This document shows, piece after piece, positions 57,845 to 64,000 of a DNA stretch of 64,000 bases. Made by a program: the position numbers and the translations under genes. A model generated the notes under the pieces. The model worked only from the letters and a program-made list of their open reading frames with translations. It was not told the DNA's origin and did no database searches. Each line of letters begins with the position of its first letter. Positions within the stretch are counted from its first letter, which is position 1. The stretch is from Anaerolineae bacterium (GTDB lineage Bacteria; Chloroflexota; Anaerolineae; Aggregatilineales; Aggregatilineaceae): positions 89,037 to 153,036 of the forward strand of contig JAHDLB010000042.1 in NCBI GenBank assembly GCA_018432315.1. The letters are read 5' to 3'.

Positions 57845-58747
57845 CTAGGCCGCCTCTCGCAGTTCTTGCCGCGACTGCACGTTGATGAACAACACGGTCA
57901 GCAGGATGATGATCACGGTCATGATGGTGGCGATCGTCGCGCCATAGCCCACGTTCGCCTTCTCGAAAAAGTTCTGGTAGGCGAAGTACGACGGCACGAT
58001 GGTGGCGCGCCCCGGCCCGCCGCGCGTCAGGACGAAAATTTGCGCGAATATCTTGAGCGAGTGGATCAGCGTCATCAGCACGACGACGAAAATTTCGGGC
58101 CGGATCTGGTGAATGGTGATGTGGATGAATTTCTCAAGCCAGTTGGCGCCATCGACCGACGCGGCTTCGTACAGCTCCGGATCGACTCGCTGCAGGGCCG
58201 CCATGAAGATCACCAGCGGGTAGCCGATCTGGAACCAGACCATGATGCCCATCACCGAGTAGATGGCGATGTCGGCATCGCCCAGCCAGTTGCGCGGCTC
58301 CATGCCGACCTGGTCCAACAGCCAGTTGAGCACGCCCCAGCGCGGCTGGAGAATCCAGCGCCACACGACCCCGGCGATGGCGACGGGCAGGATCTGGGGC
58401 AGGTAGTAGCCCGCGCGAAACACACTGGCGACCCGGTTCCCGATTTTGTTGGCGACGAAATCGTACAGAAACGCCGCCAGAAACAGCCCGATGATGGTCG
58501 GGATGATCGTCATGGCGACGATGATGTACAGGTTGTTTTGAAACGACATCCAGAAGGTTTTGTCGTGCGCCGCCTTTTGGTAGTTGTCCAGCCCGATCCA
58601 GGTGGGCTCGGTGATGCCGTTCCACGCGGTGAAGCTGATTCCCACGTTGATCAGGAACGGGATGATGATCACGAGCAGCAGCGCGACAGCGCCGGGCAGC
58701 AGGAAGACCCAGTATCCCCTGTCGAGTGACACGCTTTTGACAGCCAT
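57845..58747 (-). CDS. Carbohydrate ABC transporter permease (MalF/CUT1 type)
   Basis: 300 residues with about six hydrophobic segments. RGYWVFLLPGAVALLLVIIIPFLINVGISF is the first helix region, SFTAWNGITEPTWIGLDNYQKAAHD the conserved loop, and LYEAASVDGANWLEKFIHITIHQIRPEIFVV the EAA loop for ATPase contact. It follows the binding-protein gene after 91 nt and precedes the MalG-type gene by 3 nt. Cargo is inferred from the GH31 enzyme in the operon. Confidence 0.93.
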   Translation of the reverse strand: MAVKSVSLDRGYWVFLLPGAVALLLVIIIPFLINVGISFTAWNGITEPTWIGLDNYQKAAHDKTFWMSFQNNLYIIVAMTIIPTIIGLFLAAFLYDFVANKIGNRVASVFRAGYYLPQILPVAIAGVVWRWILQPRWGVLNWLLDQVGMEPRNWLGDADIAIYSVMGIMVWFQIGYPLVIFMAALQRVDPELYEAASVDGANWLEKFIHITIHQIRPEIFVVVLMTLIHSLKIFAQIFVLTRGGPGRATIVPSYFAYQNFFEKANVGYGATIATIMTVIIILLTVLFINVQSRQELREAA

Positions 58748-58838
58748 CAGTTGTGTATCCCCGGAAGGCGGCGCTCGTGCGGGCCGGGCGCCGCCTTCGC
58801 TTGCTTCAGACTCGGTCGATGAACCGACCGTGACGGGG

Positions 58839-60131
58839 TCAGTCCGTCACCGTCTCGCGGTATTCGAAGTAGGGATCGGCCAGAAAGTCCAGGGCCTCGT
58901 CAGGCGACATCGTGCCCGCGATCAGCTCCTGAACGCCCGACACCAGGATGTCGTAGTAGCCGGGCGCGGGCCAGTCCGGGTAGAACGCGAAGCCGTCCGC
59001 CTCGATGATCGCGTTGAAGTTGCTGATCAGCTCGCGCACCATCGGGTCCTCGATCTGTTCCAGGTCGGCATTGACCGGGATGCCGCCCGCGTTACCCAGA
59101 ATGCTCTGGATTTCCGGCGACATGGTGATGTCGATGAACTCGTAGGCCAGCTCTTTGTTCTTGGCGTTGGCCGGCACCACCCACAGGTTGCCGCCCGATC
59201 CGGCGTGCAGTTCGTTGCCGGGCCACAGGAATGTGCCCCACTCGAAGTTCTCGATCTCGTTCATGAAGCGCCCGTACCACCAGCTCCCCGACACCATCAT
59301 CGGGTGCTCGCCATTGGTGAAGGCCACGCCCATATCCTCGGCGGGGATGCCGGTCGCGTCGTCGGAGATGAAGCCGCGCTCGACCCAATCGACGATCTTT
59401 TCCGCGGCATAGGTGAAGGCTTCGTCGTGGAAGTCCACGTCGCCCTGGTACAGCTCGAAGGCATTCACCCAATCGCGGTCGGCCTGGCTCAGCACCAACT
59501 GGTAGAAGATGTGCTGGGCCGGGTATTCGGTCGCGCCCACGCTCAGCGGCGTGATGCCCGCGTCGACGAAGGTCTGCATGGCGGCTTCCCACTCCTCGAA
59601 CGTGGTAGGAACCTCGACGCCGTGCTCAGCGAACATGTCCTTGTTGTAGTACACCATGACGTATTCGCCGTAGTTGGTCACGCCGTACCACTGGCCGGAG
59701 CCCATGATCCCGTTCTCGTAGCGGCTGGTGGTCTGCAGGCCGGGGCTGAGGATCTGGTCCCAGCCGTACTCGATGGCGACGTCGGTCAGGTCGGTCAGCA
59801 GGCCGTTCTGCGACAGGAAGCCCGCCGTCGCGTTGCCCTTGTTGTACTCCATCACATCCGGCACTTCGTCCGAATTGAGGATCATCGGGGCCGTCTGGCG
59901 GATTTCCTCGAAGCCGCGGCTTTCAAACTCGATGGTCACCTCGGGGTGCAGTTCCTCGAATTTGTCCATGGCGGCCTGCCACGCGGCGCCCATCGCGCCG
60001 TCCGGCGACTCGTAGTGCCATATCTTGAGCGTGGTGCTGTCCTGGGCGGCAGCCTGGGGCGAAAAGTTGGGGGTGGCGATCATCAGGGCGGCTAACAGCA
60101 GGATCGTGATGCTTAACAATGTCTTTCGCAT
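58839..60131 (-). CDS. Carbohydrate ABC transporter, substrate-binding protein (MalE type)
   Basis: 430 residues, extracellular solute-binding protein family 1. Signal peptide MRKTLLSITILLLAALMIATP with cleavage expected after AAAQ; no lipobox cysteine. The mature start LKIWHYESPDGAMGAAWQAAMDKFEE and the later GNATAGFLSQNGLLTDLTD and MMVSGSWWYGRFM segments are typical. GAGGAG precedes ATG 60131. It is preceded by its own promoter and by the LacI-type regulator gene, and followed by two permeases and the GH31 enzyme. The likely ligand is an alpha-xyloside- or alpha-glucoside-containing oligosaccharide, by context only. Confidence 0.93.
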   Translation of the reverse strand: MRKTLLSITILLLAALMIATPNFSPQAAAQDSTTLKIWHYESPDGAMGAAWQAAMDKFEELHPEVTIEFESRGFEEIRQTAPMILNSDEVPDVMEYNKGNATAGFLSQNGLLTDLTDVAIEYGWDQILSPGLQTTSRYENGIMGSGQWYGVTNYGEYVMVYYNKDMFAEHGVEVPTTFEEWEAAMQTFVDAGITPLSVGATEYPAQHIFYQLVLSQADRDWVNAFELYQGDVDFHDEAFTYAAEKIVDWVERGFISDDATGIPAEDMGVAFTNGEHPMMVSGSWWYGRFMNEIENFEWGTFLWPGNELHAGSGGNLWVVPANAKNKELAYEFIDITMSPEIQSILGNAGGIPVNADLEQIEDPMVRELISNFNAIIEADGFAFYPDWPAPGYYDILVSGVQELIAGTMSPDEALDFLADPYFEYRETVTD

Positions 60132-60196
60132 GTCAAATCTCCTCGTGTGAACGGTCTAAATGTGTCGAGAAGGGAACGGTGATTTTGTCGAACAGC

Positions 60197-60224
60197 GTTA
60201 TACACCTCCTATGGCACTCATCAA
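60197..60224 (-). promoter_or_regulatory. Promoter in front of the MalE-type gene
   Basis: Read on the minus strand: TTGATG (60224-60219), 16-nt spacer, TATAAC (60202-60197), inside the gap between the LacI gene and the binding-protein gene. A half-site TCGAAC lies at 60189-60194, a weak resemblance to the LacI-type palindromes upstream. Confidence 0.5.
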
Positions 60225-60267
60225 GGGCGGACTCGTGGCGCATCGCCAGCCGGCACGTCCCGCGCCG

Positions 60268-61317
60268 TCATCCGGAACGCGCCTGGGCCTTCGCACGCGC
60301 GCGGTCCGGTTTGGGGCCGGTGCTGTGCCGCACGACGAGGCGGCACGGCAGCAGGACCTGCAATTGCTCCGGGGGCCGTCCTTCCAACTGGTTGATCAGC
60401 AGCTCGACTCCCAGGCGGCCCATGCCACCCGTCTCCGCCTCCAGCGTCGTCAGCGGCGGGATCATCATCTCCGCGATCGTGCGGGACGTGACGATCACGA
60501 CCAGGGAGAAATCGTCCGGCACCGTCCAGTTGCGATCGTGGATCGCGTGCAGCACGCCGGGGACCGCGCGCTCGTTCATCGTGACGATCGCGGTCAGGTC
60601 GGGATGCTCGTCCAGCAGTGCGTTGAAGGCGTCGTAGCCGGCGCGCAGCTCGGTACGGCAAAAGCGGGAGATGCTCTCGTGATCGCGCTCGGCCATGATC
60701 TGCTCGAAGGCCGCATGCGTGCGGACCGCCGGCCCGTAGCCCGCCTCGAACGCCGCGCGCGATTGGTTGAGAAAGGCGATCTCCGTGTGGCCCAGCCCGG
60801 CCAGGTGGTCGACCGCGTCGCGAACCGTCTGGCTGAAGTCGATGTCCACGTAACCCAGGTCGTCCATTCCGGCGCAGCGCCCGATCATGCTGAAAGGGAA
60901 CTCGATCTGGCGCAGCATGTCGATGCGCGCGTCGTTCTCGTGGACTTCCATCACGACGACGCCATCGACCAGCCGCTGCTGGGTCAACTGGCGCAGCTCG
61001 TCCAGGTCGTGAACGTCGTAGGACCACAGGACGAGGCTGTACTGGTTTTCTTTGGCGGCGTTGGCGGCACTGGTGACGAACTCCAGCTCGGTGAAGCCCA
61101 GGCCGCGGTCGGTATTTGGGAACAGCAGCGCGATGATCCGGCTGCGCTTGCTCGCCAGGCCGCGGGCGAGGGCGTGCGGTTTGTAGCCGAGTTCTTCGAT
61201 GGCCTGAAAGATGCGCTGGCGGGTTTCCTCAGAGATAGGCCGCGTCCCGTTCAGCGCATAGGAAACGGTGCTGACGGCCACTCCGGCGCGTTTGGCGACA
61301 CTCGTCATGGTGGGCAT
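60268..61317 (-). CDS. LacI-family transcriptional regulator
   Basis: 349 residues from ATG 61317. TMTSVAKRAGVAVSTVSYALNGTRPISEETRQRI is the helix-turn-helix and hinge region start; the ligand domain runs from about residue 60 (RIIALLFPNTDRG) to the end with DFSLVVIVTSRTIAEMMIPPLTTLE typical of the C-terminal subdomain. It is encoded upstream of the MalEFG-type operon it probably controls. The GTCGAAACGTTTCGAC palindrome 41 nt before its start is a standard LacI operator form. The longer in-frame extension upstream was rejected because it crosses that operator and the promoter. Confidence 0.92.
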   Translation of the reverse strand: MPTMTSVAKRAGVAVSTVSYALNGTRPISEETRQRIFQAIEELGYKPHALARGLASKRSRIIALLFPNTDRGLGFTELEFVTSAANAAKENQYSLVLWSYDVHDLDELRQLTQQRLVDGVVVMEVHENDARIDMLRQIEFPFSMIGRCAGMDDLGYVDIDFSQTVRDAVDHLAGLGHTEIAFLNQSRAAFEAGYGPAVRTHAAFEQIMAERDHESISRFCRTELRAGYDAFNALLDEHPDLTAIVTMNERAVPGVLHAIHDRNWTVPDDFSLVVIVTSRTIAEMMIPPLTTLEAETGGMGRLGVELLINQLEGRPPEQLQVLLPCRLVVRHSTGPKPDRARAKAQARSG

Positions 61318-61357
61318 GGGCAGTCCAATCGACGGCACGTGTGAACGAAGCGCATTT

Positions 61358-61373
61358 GTCGAAACGTTTCGAC
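61358..61373. promoter_or_regulatory. LacI-type operator (perfect 16-bp palindrome)
   Basis: GTCGAAACGTTTCGAC, perfectly symmetrical with the central CG usual for LacI/GalR operators. It lies between the minus-strand promoter and the LacI start codon, consistent with autorepression. Confidence 0.75.
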
Positions 61374-61384
61374 TATGCGTTTCG

Positions 61385-61416
61385 ATTATCGTGCCACGAA
61401 CGGCCCGGCGTGTCAA
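61385..61416 (-). promoter_or_regulatory. Candidate promoter of the LacI gene
   Basis: Read on the minus strand: TTGACA (61416-61411) and GATAAT (61390-61385) with a long 20-nt spacer. The boxes are good but the spacing is above optimum, so the promoter may be weak or the true -35 different. Confidence 0.4.
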
Positions 61417-61515
61417 GTCACTGGTGGCCGCTTGCTTGCAGATGATCGATCGGGGGACTGTCAAACTGCCCAAACCGGCGGTGTCGCGGCGTGGCGAAAG
61501 GGCCGTCTGAGCACA

Positions 61516-61529
61516 TCGAAGCGTTTCGA
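61516..61529. promoter_or_regulatory. Second LacI-like operator
   Basis: TCGAAGCGTTTCGA, a 14-bp palindrome with one mismatched pair, closely matching the core of the site at 61358. It lies 15 nt upstream of the plus-strand -35 box of the ribose-type importer, so the same regulator may influence both transporters. Confidence 0.6.
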
Positions 61530-61544
61530 GAGGCGAAGAATGAC

Positions 61545-61572
61545 TTGCGACCGGCCCAAGTTCCATTATAAT
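61545..61572 (+). promoter_or_regulatory. Promoter of the ribose-type ABC importer
   Basis: TTGCGA (61545-61550), 16-nt spacer, perfect TATAAT (61567-61572), pointing to the permease gene at 61785. Confidence 0.6.
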
Positions 61573-61784
61573 GATAGTAGTCATCCAGCAGTTTTCGGTT
61601 AGCACGCTGTAACGCTCTCAACCCGTACCTGTGTCACGAACCGGGATGGTCGCAATCGACTGTAATAGACTTATGTTCCCCCGACACCGACACCATCGTC
61701 ACCTGTCGCTGACCATCGTAGAGCCGGACCGATCCGGGCACCTGCGCCGCCAACGGCCACCACACTATACTTAGGAGTCGCTTC

Positions 61785-62858
61785 ATGGATATTCAGAACG
61801 CCGTGACCGATACCAGCACGATGCTGAACAGAGTTAGATCCCGGTCACCTGGTTTTCTTCGCGCTCGCGAGCTGCCAATCGCCATCGTATTTCTGGGCCT
61901 ATGCCTCTTCTTCTGGCAGGAGAAGCCCGACGTCTTCCTGAGGCCGGCCAACCTGGCAATCATCATGCGGTTTGTCGCCACCTTCGGCCTGCTCGCGATT
62001 GGCGAGCTGCTTGTGATCATCACCGGCGGGATCGACCTGTCCGTCGGCTCGATGACCGCGCTGACCGGCGTGCTGGTGGCAACCCTGATCATGAAGGGGT
62101 TTGGCGCGGTCCCCCCCTTCGATGCCTTGCTGGGCGACACGTCGCCCATCGCCATTCTGCCGGCGATTATCGTCGTCCTGTTCTTTGGCGGGCTGGTCGG
62201 GCTTTGGCACGGTTTGTTCGTCACGAAGCTGCACATTCCGCCCTTCATCATCACGCTGGGCACGTGGCTGATGGCGCGCGGCGCGGCGGCCTACATCACG
62301 CGCGGCTACCCGATCGTGTTCCCGTCCGACTCTGCCTTCCTGAACCTGGGCCAGGGCAAGGTGACTCTGGGTGATGGGGCAAATGCGCTCCAGATCCCCA
62401 ACATGTTCATCGTGCTCGTGGTGGCGGCGGTTGTGGTTGCCTTCATCCTCAACGCGACGACGTTGGGGCGCCACATCTACGCAGTCGGCGGCAATACCGA
62501 AGCGGCGCGCGTTTCCGGCATCAACGTCGACCGCGTGCGCATGTTCAGCTTCGTCGCCAGCGGCATGATGGGCGCGCTGGTGGGCATCCTGCTGGCGTCG
62601 CGGCTCGGCCAGGGGACGCCGACCGTGGGCACGGCCTACGAGCTGTGGGCCATCGCCGCGACCGTGATTGGGGGCACCAGCCTGTTCGGCGGCGAGGGGA
62701 CGGTGTTGGGCGTCATTCTCGGCGCCGCGATCATGGGTGTCATGCAGAACGGCATGGTGCTGCTCAACGTGTCGTCGTACCTGCAAGAGATTGTGTTGGG
62801 TGTGGTTCTGGTTATCGCCGTGACCTGGGATATGTGGCGGCGTCACCGGCAGACCTGA
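61785..62858 (+). CDS. Sugar ABC transporter permease (RbsC/CUT2 type)
   Basis: 357 residues with about nine to ten hydrophobic segments, a little longer than RbsC (~320). [32 protein letters not shown] is the conserved early segment and [27 protein letters not shown] and [24 protein letters not shown] (ATPase contact) follow; the end has [35 protein letters not shown] precedes ATG 61785. It is the first gene of a plus-strand permease - ATPase - binding-protein operon. CUT2 importers carry monosaccharides; the sugar is not readable here. Confidence 0.93.
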   Translation: MDIQNAVTDTSTMLNRVRSRSPGFLRARELPIAIVFLGLCLFFWQEKPDVFLRPANLAIIMRFVATFGLLAIGELLVIITGGIDLSVGSMTALTGVLVATLIMKGFGAVPPFDALLGDTSPIAILPAIIVVLFFGGLVGLWHGLFVTKLHIPPFIITLGTWLMARGAAAYITRGYPIVFPSDSAFLNLGQGKVTLGDGANALQIPNMFIVLVVAAVVVAFILNATTLGRHIYAVGGNTEAARVSGINVDRVRMFSFVASGMMGALVGILLASRLGQGTPTVGTAYELWAIAATVIGGTSLFGGEGTVLGVILGAAIMGVMQNGMVLLNVSSYLQEIVLGVVLVIAVTWDMWRRHRQT

Positions 62859-62882
62859 GCGCAGCGATAAGGATAAGGACCC

Positions 62883-63671
62883 ATGACAGAACGAACACCC
62901 CTGGTTGAAATTCGCAATGCGAAAAAGCGTTTTGGGGCGGTCCAGGCGCTGCGGGGCGTGGACCTGGCGGTGTATTCCGGCGAGGTGTTGGGGCTGGTGG
63001 GCGACAACGCCGCGGGGAAATCCACCCTGATGAAAGTGATCAGCGGGGCCTACATCCCCGACGAAGGCGAGATTTTCATCGACGGCAAGAGGGCACACAT
63101 CACCAGCCCGGAAGATTCGCGCCGGCTGGGTATCGAGATGGTCTACCAGGACTTCGCGCTGGCGAACAATCTCGATGTCGCCGCCAACGTGTTCCTGGGG
63201 CGCGAGATGGTCCGGTGGAGCCTTGGGCCGCTGAAGATCATGAACAAACGGGCCATGGAAGCCGGGGCGCGCGACCTGATCGACAACCTTAAGATCGATA
63301 TCGACTCGGTGCGCCTGAAGGTGGAAAACCTGTCGGGCGGCCAGCGCCAGGCGGTCGCCATCGGGCGCGTGACGGCGTTCAACGCCAAAGTCATCATCAT
63401 GGACGAGCCGACCGCGGCCCTGAGCGTCGCAGCAATCGGCAAGGTGCTGGACCTGATCCGCGAGTTGAAAACCCAGGGCTGCGCGATCATTCTCATCAGC
63501 CACCGCCTGGAAGACGTCTATGAAGTCGGCGACAGGATCATCGTGCTGCGCCAGGGACGTAAGGTGGCCGATCGCCCCATTGGCGAGGATATTCACCAGT
63601 TCCGGGAAGAGATCGTGGCCTATATGGTTGGTGCTAAGGACGATTTCAGTCCAGAAGCCGCTACAGTGTGA
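62883..63671 (+). CDS. Sugar ABC transporter ATPase, single-domain (CUT2 type)
   Basis: 262 residues with one nucleotide-binding domain. Walker [12 protein letters not shown], signature [13 protein letters not shown], Walker [13 protein letters not shown] and H-loop in [15 protein letters not shown]2 ATPases such as RbsA usually have two fused domains (~500 residues); single-domain forms as in the fructose importer FrcA work as homodimers. AAGGATAAGG precedes ATG 62883, 24 nt after the permease. The frame ends cleanly, with no second domain downstream, so it is not a truncation. Confidence 0.93.
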   Translation: MTERTPLVEIRNAKKRFGAVQALRGVDLAVYSGEVLGLVGDNAAGKSTLMKVISGAYIPDEGEIFIDGKRAHITSPEDSRRLGIEMVYQDFALANNLDVAANVFLGREMVRWSLGPLKIMNKRAMEAGARDLIDNLKIDIDSVRLKVENLSGGQRQAVAIGRVTAFNAKVIIMDEPTAALSVAAIGKVLDLIRELKTQGCAIILISHRLEDVYEVGDRIIVLRQGRKVADRPIGEDIHQFREEIVAYMVGAKDDFSPEAATV

Positions 63672-63763
63672 GGAGGAAAGGAGTTGATGTCTAGCGATTA
63701 CCCTGGCTAGAACGCTTACGCCGAACGACTATCGTTGTCTAAAGTCTTTTAGGAGAGAGTACC

Positions 63764-64000
63764 ATGAAACGGCTCAGTTTGTTGTTGGCTGTCGTGCTGA
63801 TGCTGCTGCCCGCACTGCCGATGTCTGTCGCGACTGCCCAAGATGATTTTGTAGTCGTAGTGATCGGGAAGTCGGTGCACCCGTACTGGAGCAACGTGGA
63901 GATGGGGGTGCGCGGGGCAGCGGAAGCCCTGGGGCTGGAAGATGACCAGGCGATCTTCTGGGTGCCGCCGCAGGAAGACGTAGCGGCGCAGATCCAGACG
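63764..64000 (+). CDS. Sugar ABC transporter substrate-binding protein (RbsB type), N-terminal part
   Basis: 79 codons are visible before the window ends. The signal peptide [20 protein letters not shown] is expected to be cut after ATAQ, with no lipobox cysteine. The mature start [20 protein letters not shown] and [12 protein letters not shown] match type I (Peripla_BP_4) monosaccharide-binding proteins of the RbsB group. AGGAGAG precedes ATG 63764, 92 nt after the ATPase gene. It completes the ribose-type importer. Confidence 0.88.
   Translation, partial: MKRLSLLLAVVLMLLPALPMSVATAQDDFVVVVIGKSVHPYWSNVEMGVRGAAEALGLEDDQAIFWVPPQEDVAAQIQT

Larger units (their letters stand above)
61318..61784. 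other. Divergent control region between LacI gene and ribose-type importer
   Basis: 467 nt without a gene, containing two LacI-like palindromes (61358-61373 and 61516-61529), a minus-strand promoter candidate (61385-61416) and a plus-strand promoter with a perfect TATAAT (61545-61572). The plus-strand leader of about 205 nt before 61785 has no structure that I recognise. Confidence 0.6.

Noticed and set aside
56891..58729. A 612-codon open frame on the plus strand opposite the MalF/MalG permease genes
   Set aside because: His/Gln/Asp/Arg-rich antisense shadow of hydrophobic permease codons, no start signal or motif.

Overview
The window is GC-rich, densely coded bacterial DNA dominated by ABC importers and carbohydrate, amino-acid and amino-sugar catabolism. 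No rRNA, tRNA, CRISPR array, insertion sequence or phage gene was seen. The gene content (many solute-binding-protein clusters, sulfatases with FAD oxidoreductases, a glycyl radical enzyme, berberine-bridge-type oxidase, MerR/LacI/FadR regulators) and the style of the signal peptides suggest a heterotrophic Chloroflexota of the Anaerolineae type. That assignment is an inference from general resemblance; no marker gene is present. A glycyl radical enzyme implies anoxic phases, while several flavin oxidases imply contact with oxygen.

Layout. 1-1335: the end of a uroporphyrinogen-decarboxylase-like gene and a LacD/YihT-type class I aldolase. 1346-12167: alanine racemase, a LivKHMGF-type branched-chain amino-acid importer with an unusually long LivM, an ornithine-cyclodeaminase-family enzyme, a glycine/sarcosine-oxidase-type flavoenzyme and a GNAT acetyltransferase. 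12186-23175 (minus strand): one long operon for cell-wall sugar/peptide recovery, with an Opp-type importer (binding protein, two permeases, two ATPases), a small membrane protein, a GntR/UTRA regulator, NamZ (exo-N-acetylmuramidase), a BadF-type amino-sugar kinase and NagZ. A good promoter with a DasR-dre-like palindrome lies in front of it. 23595-31048: a ketose 3-epimerase, then a minus-strand set of miscellaneous genes (DUF3224, adenosine deaminase, AlkZ-like HTH_42 protein, FAD-linked oxidase, VOC protein, MerR regulator, aldo/keto reductase). The aldo/keto reductase promoter has the 19-bp spacer and dyad typical of MerR-family control.

31272-53721 is the most interesting part. Two paralogous FadR-type regulators and four divergent or linked promoters share an identical operator core (TCAGATGTCTGA). 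They appear to control one regulon: a split Opp-type importer, two aldolase/lyases of the DHDPS/N-acetylneuraminate-lyase family, two cytoplasmic sulfatases, NanE, a ROK kinase, two FAD oxidoreductases, a URO-D-like protein, a glycyl radical enzyme with its activase, a 43-residue protein and two unrecognised proteins. I infer a pathway that imports and breaks down a sulfated (amino)sugar or sialic-acid-like compound inside the cell. The glycyl radical enzyme lacks the Cys-x-Glu signature of known dehydratases, so its chemistry is open.

53820-64000: a secreted protein made of two tandem copies of an unknown domain; a minus-strand LacI - MalE/F/G-type importer - GH31 alpha-xylosidase-like operon; and, divergent from it, a ribose-type ABC importer (permease, ATPase, and a binding protein cut by the window end). 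Two LacI-like palindromes lie between the divergent units.
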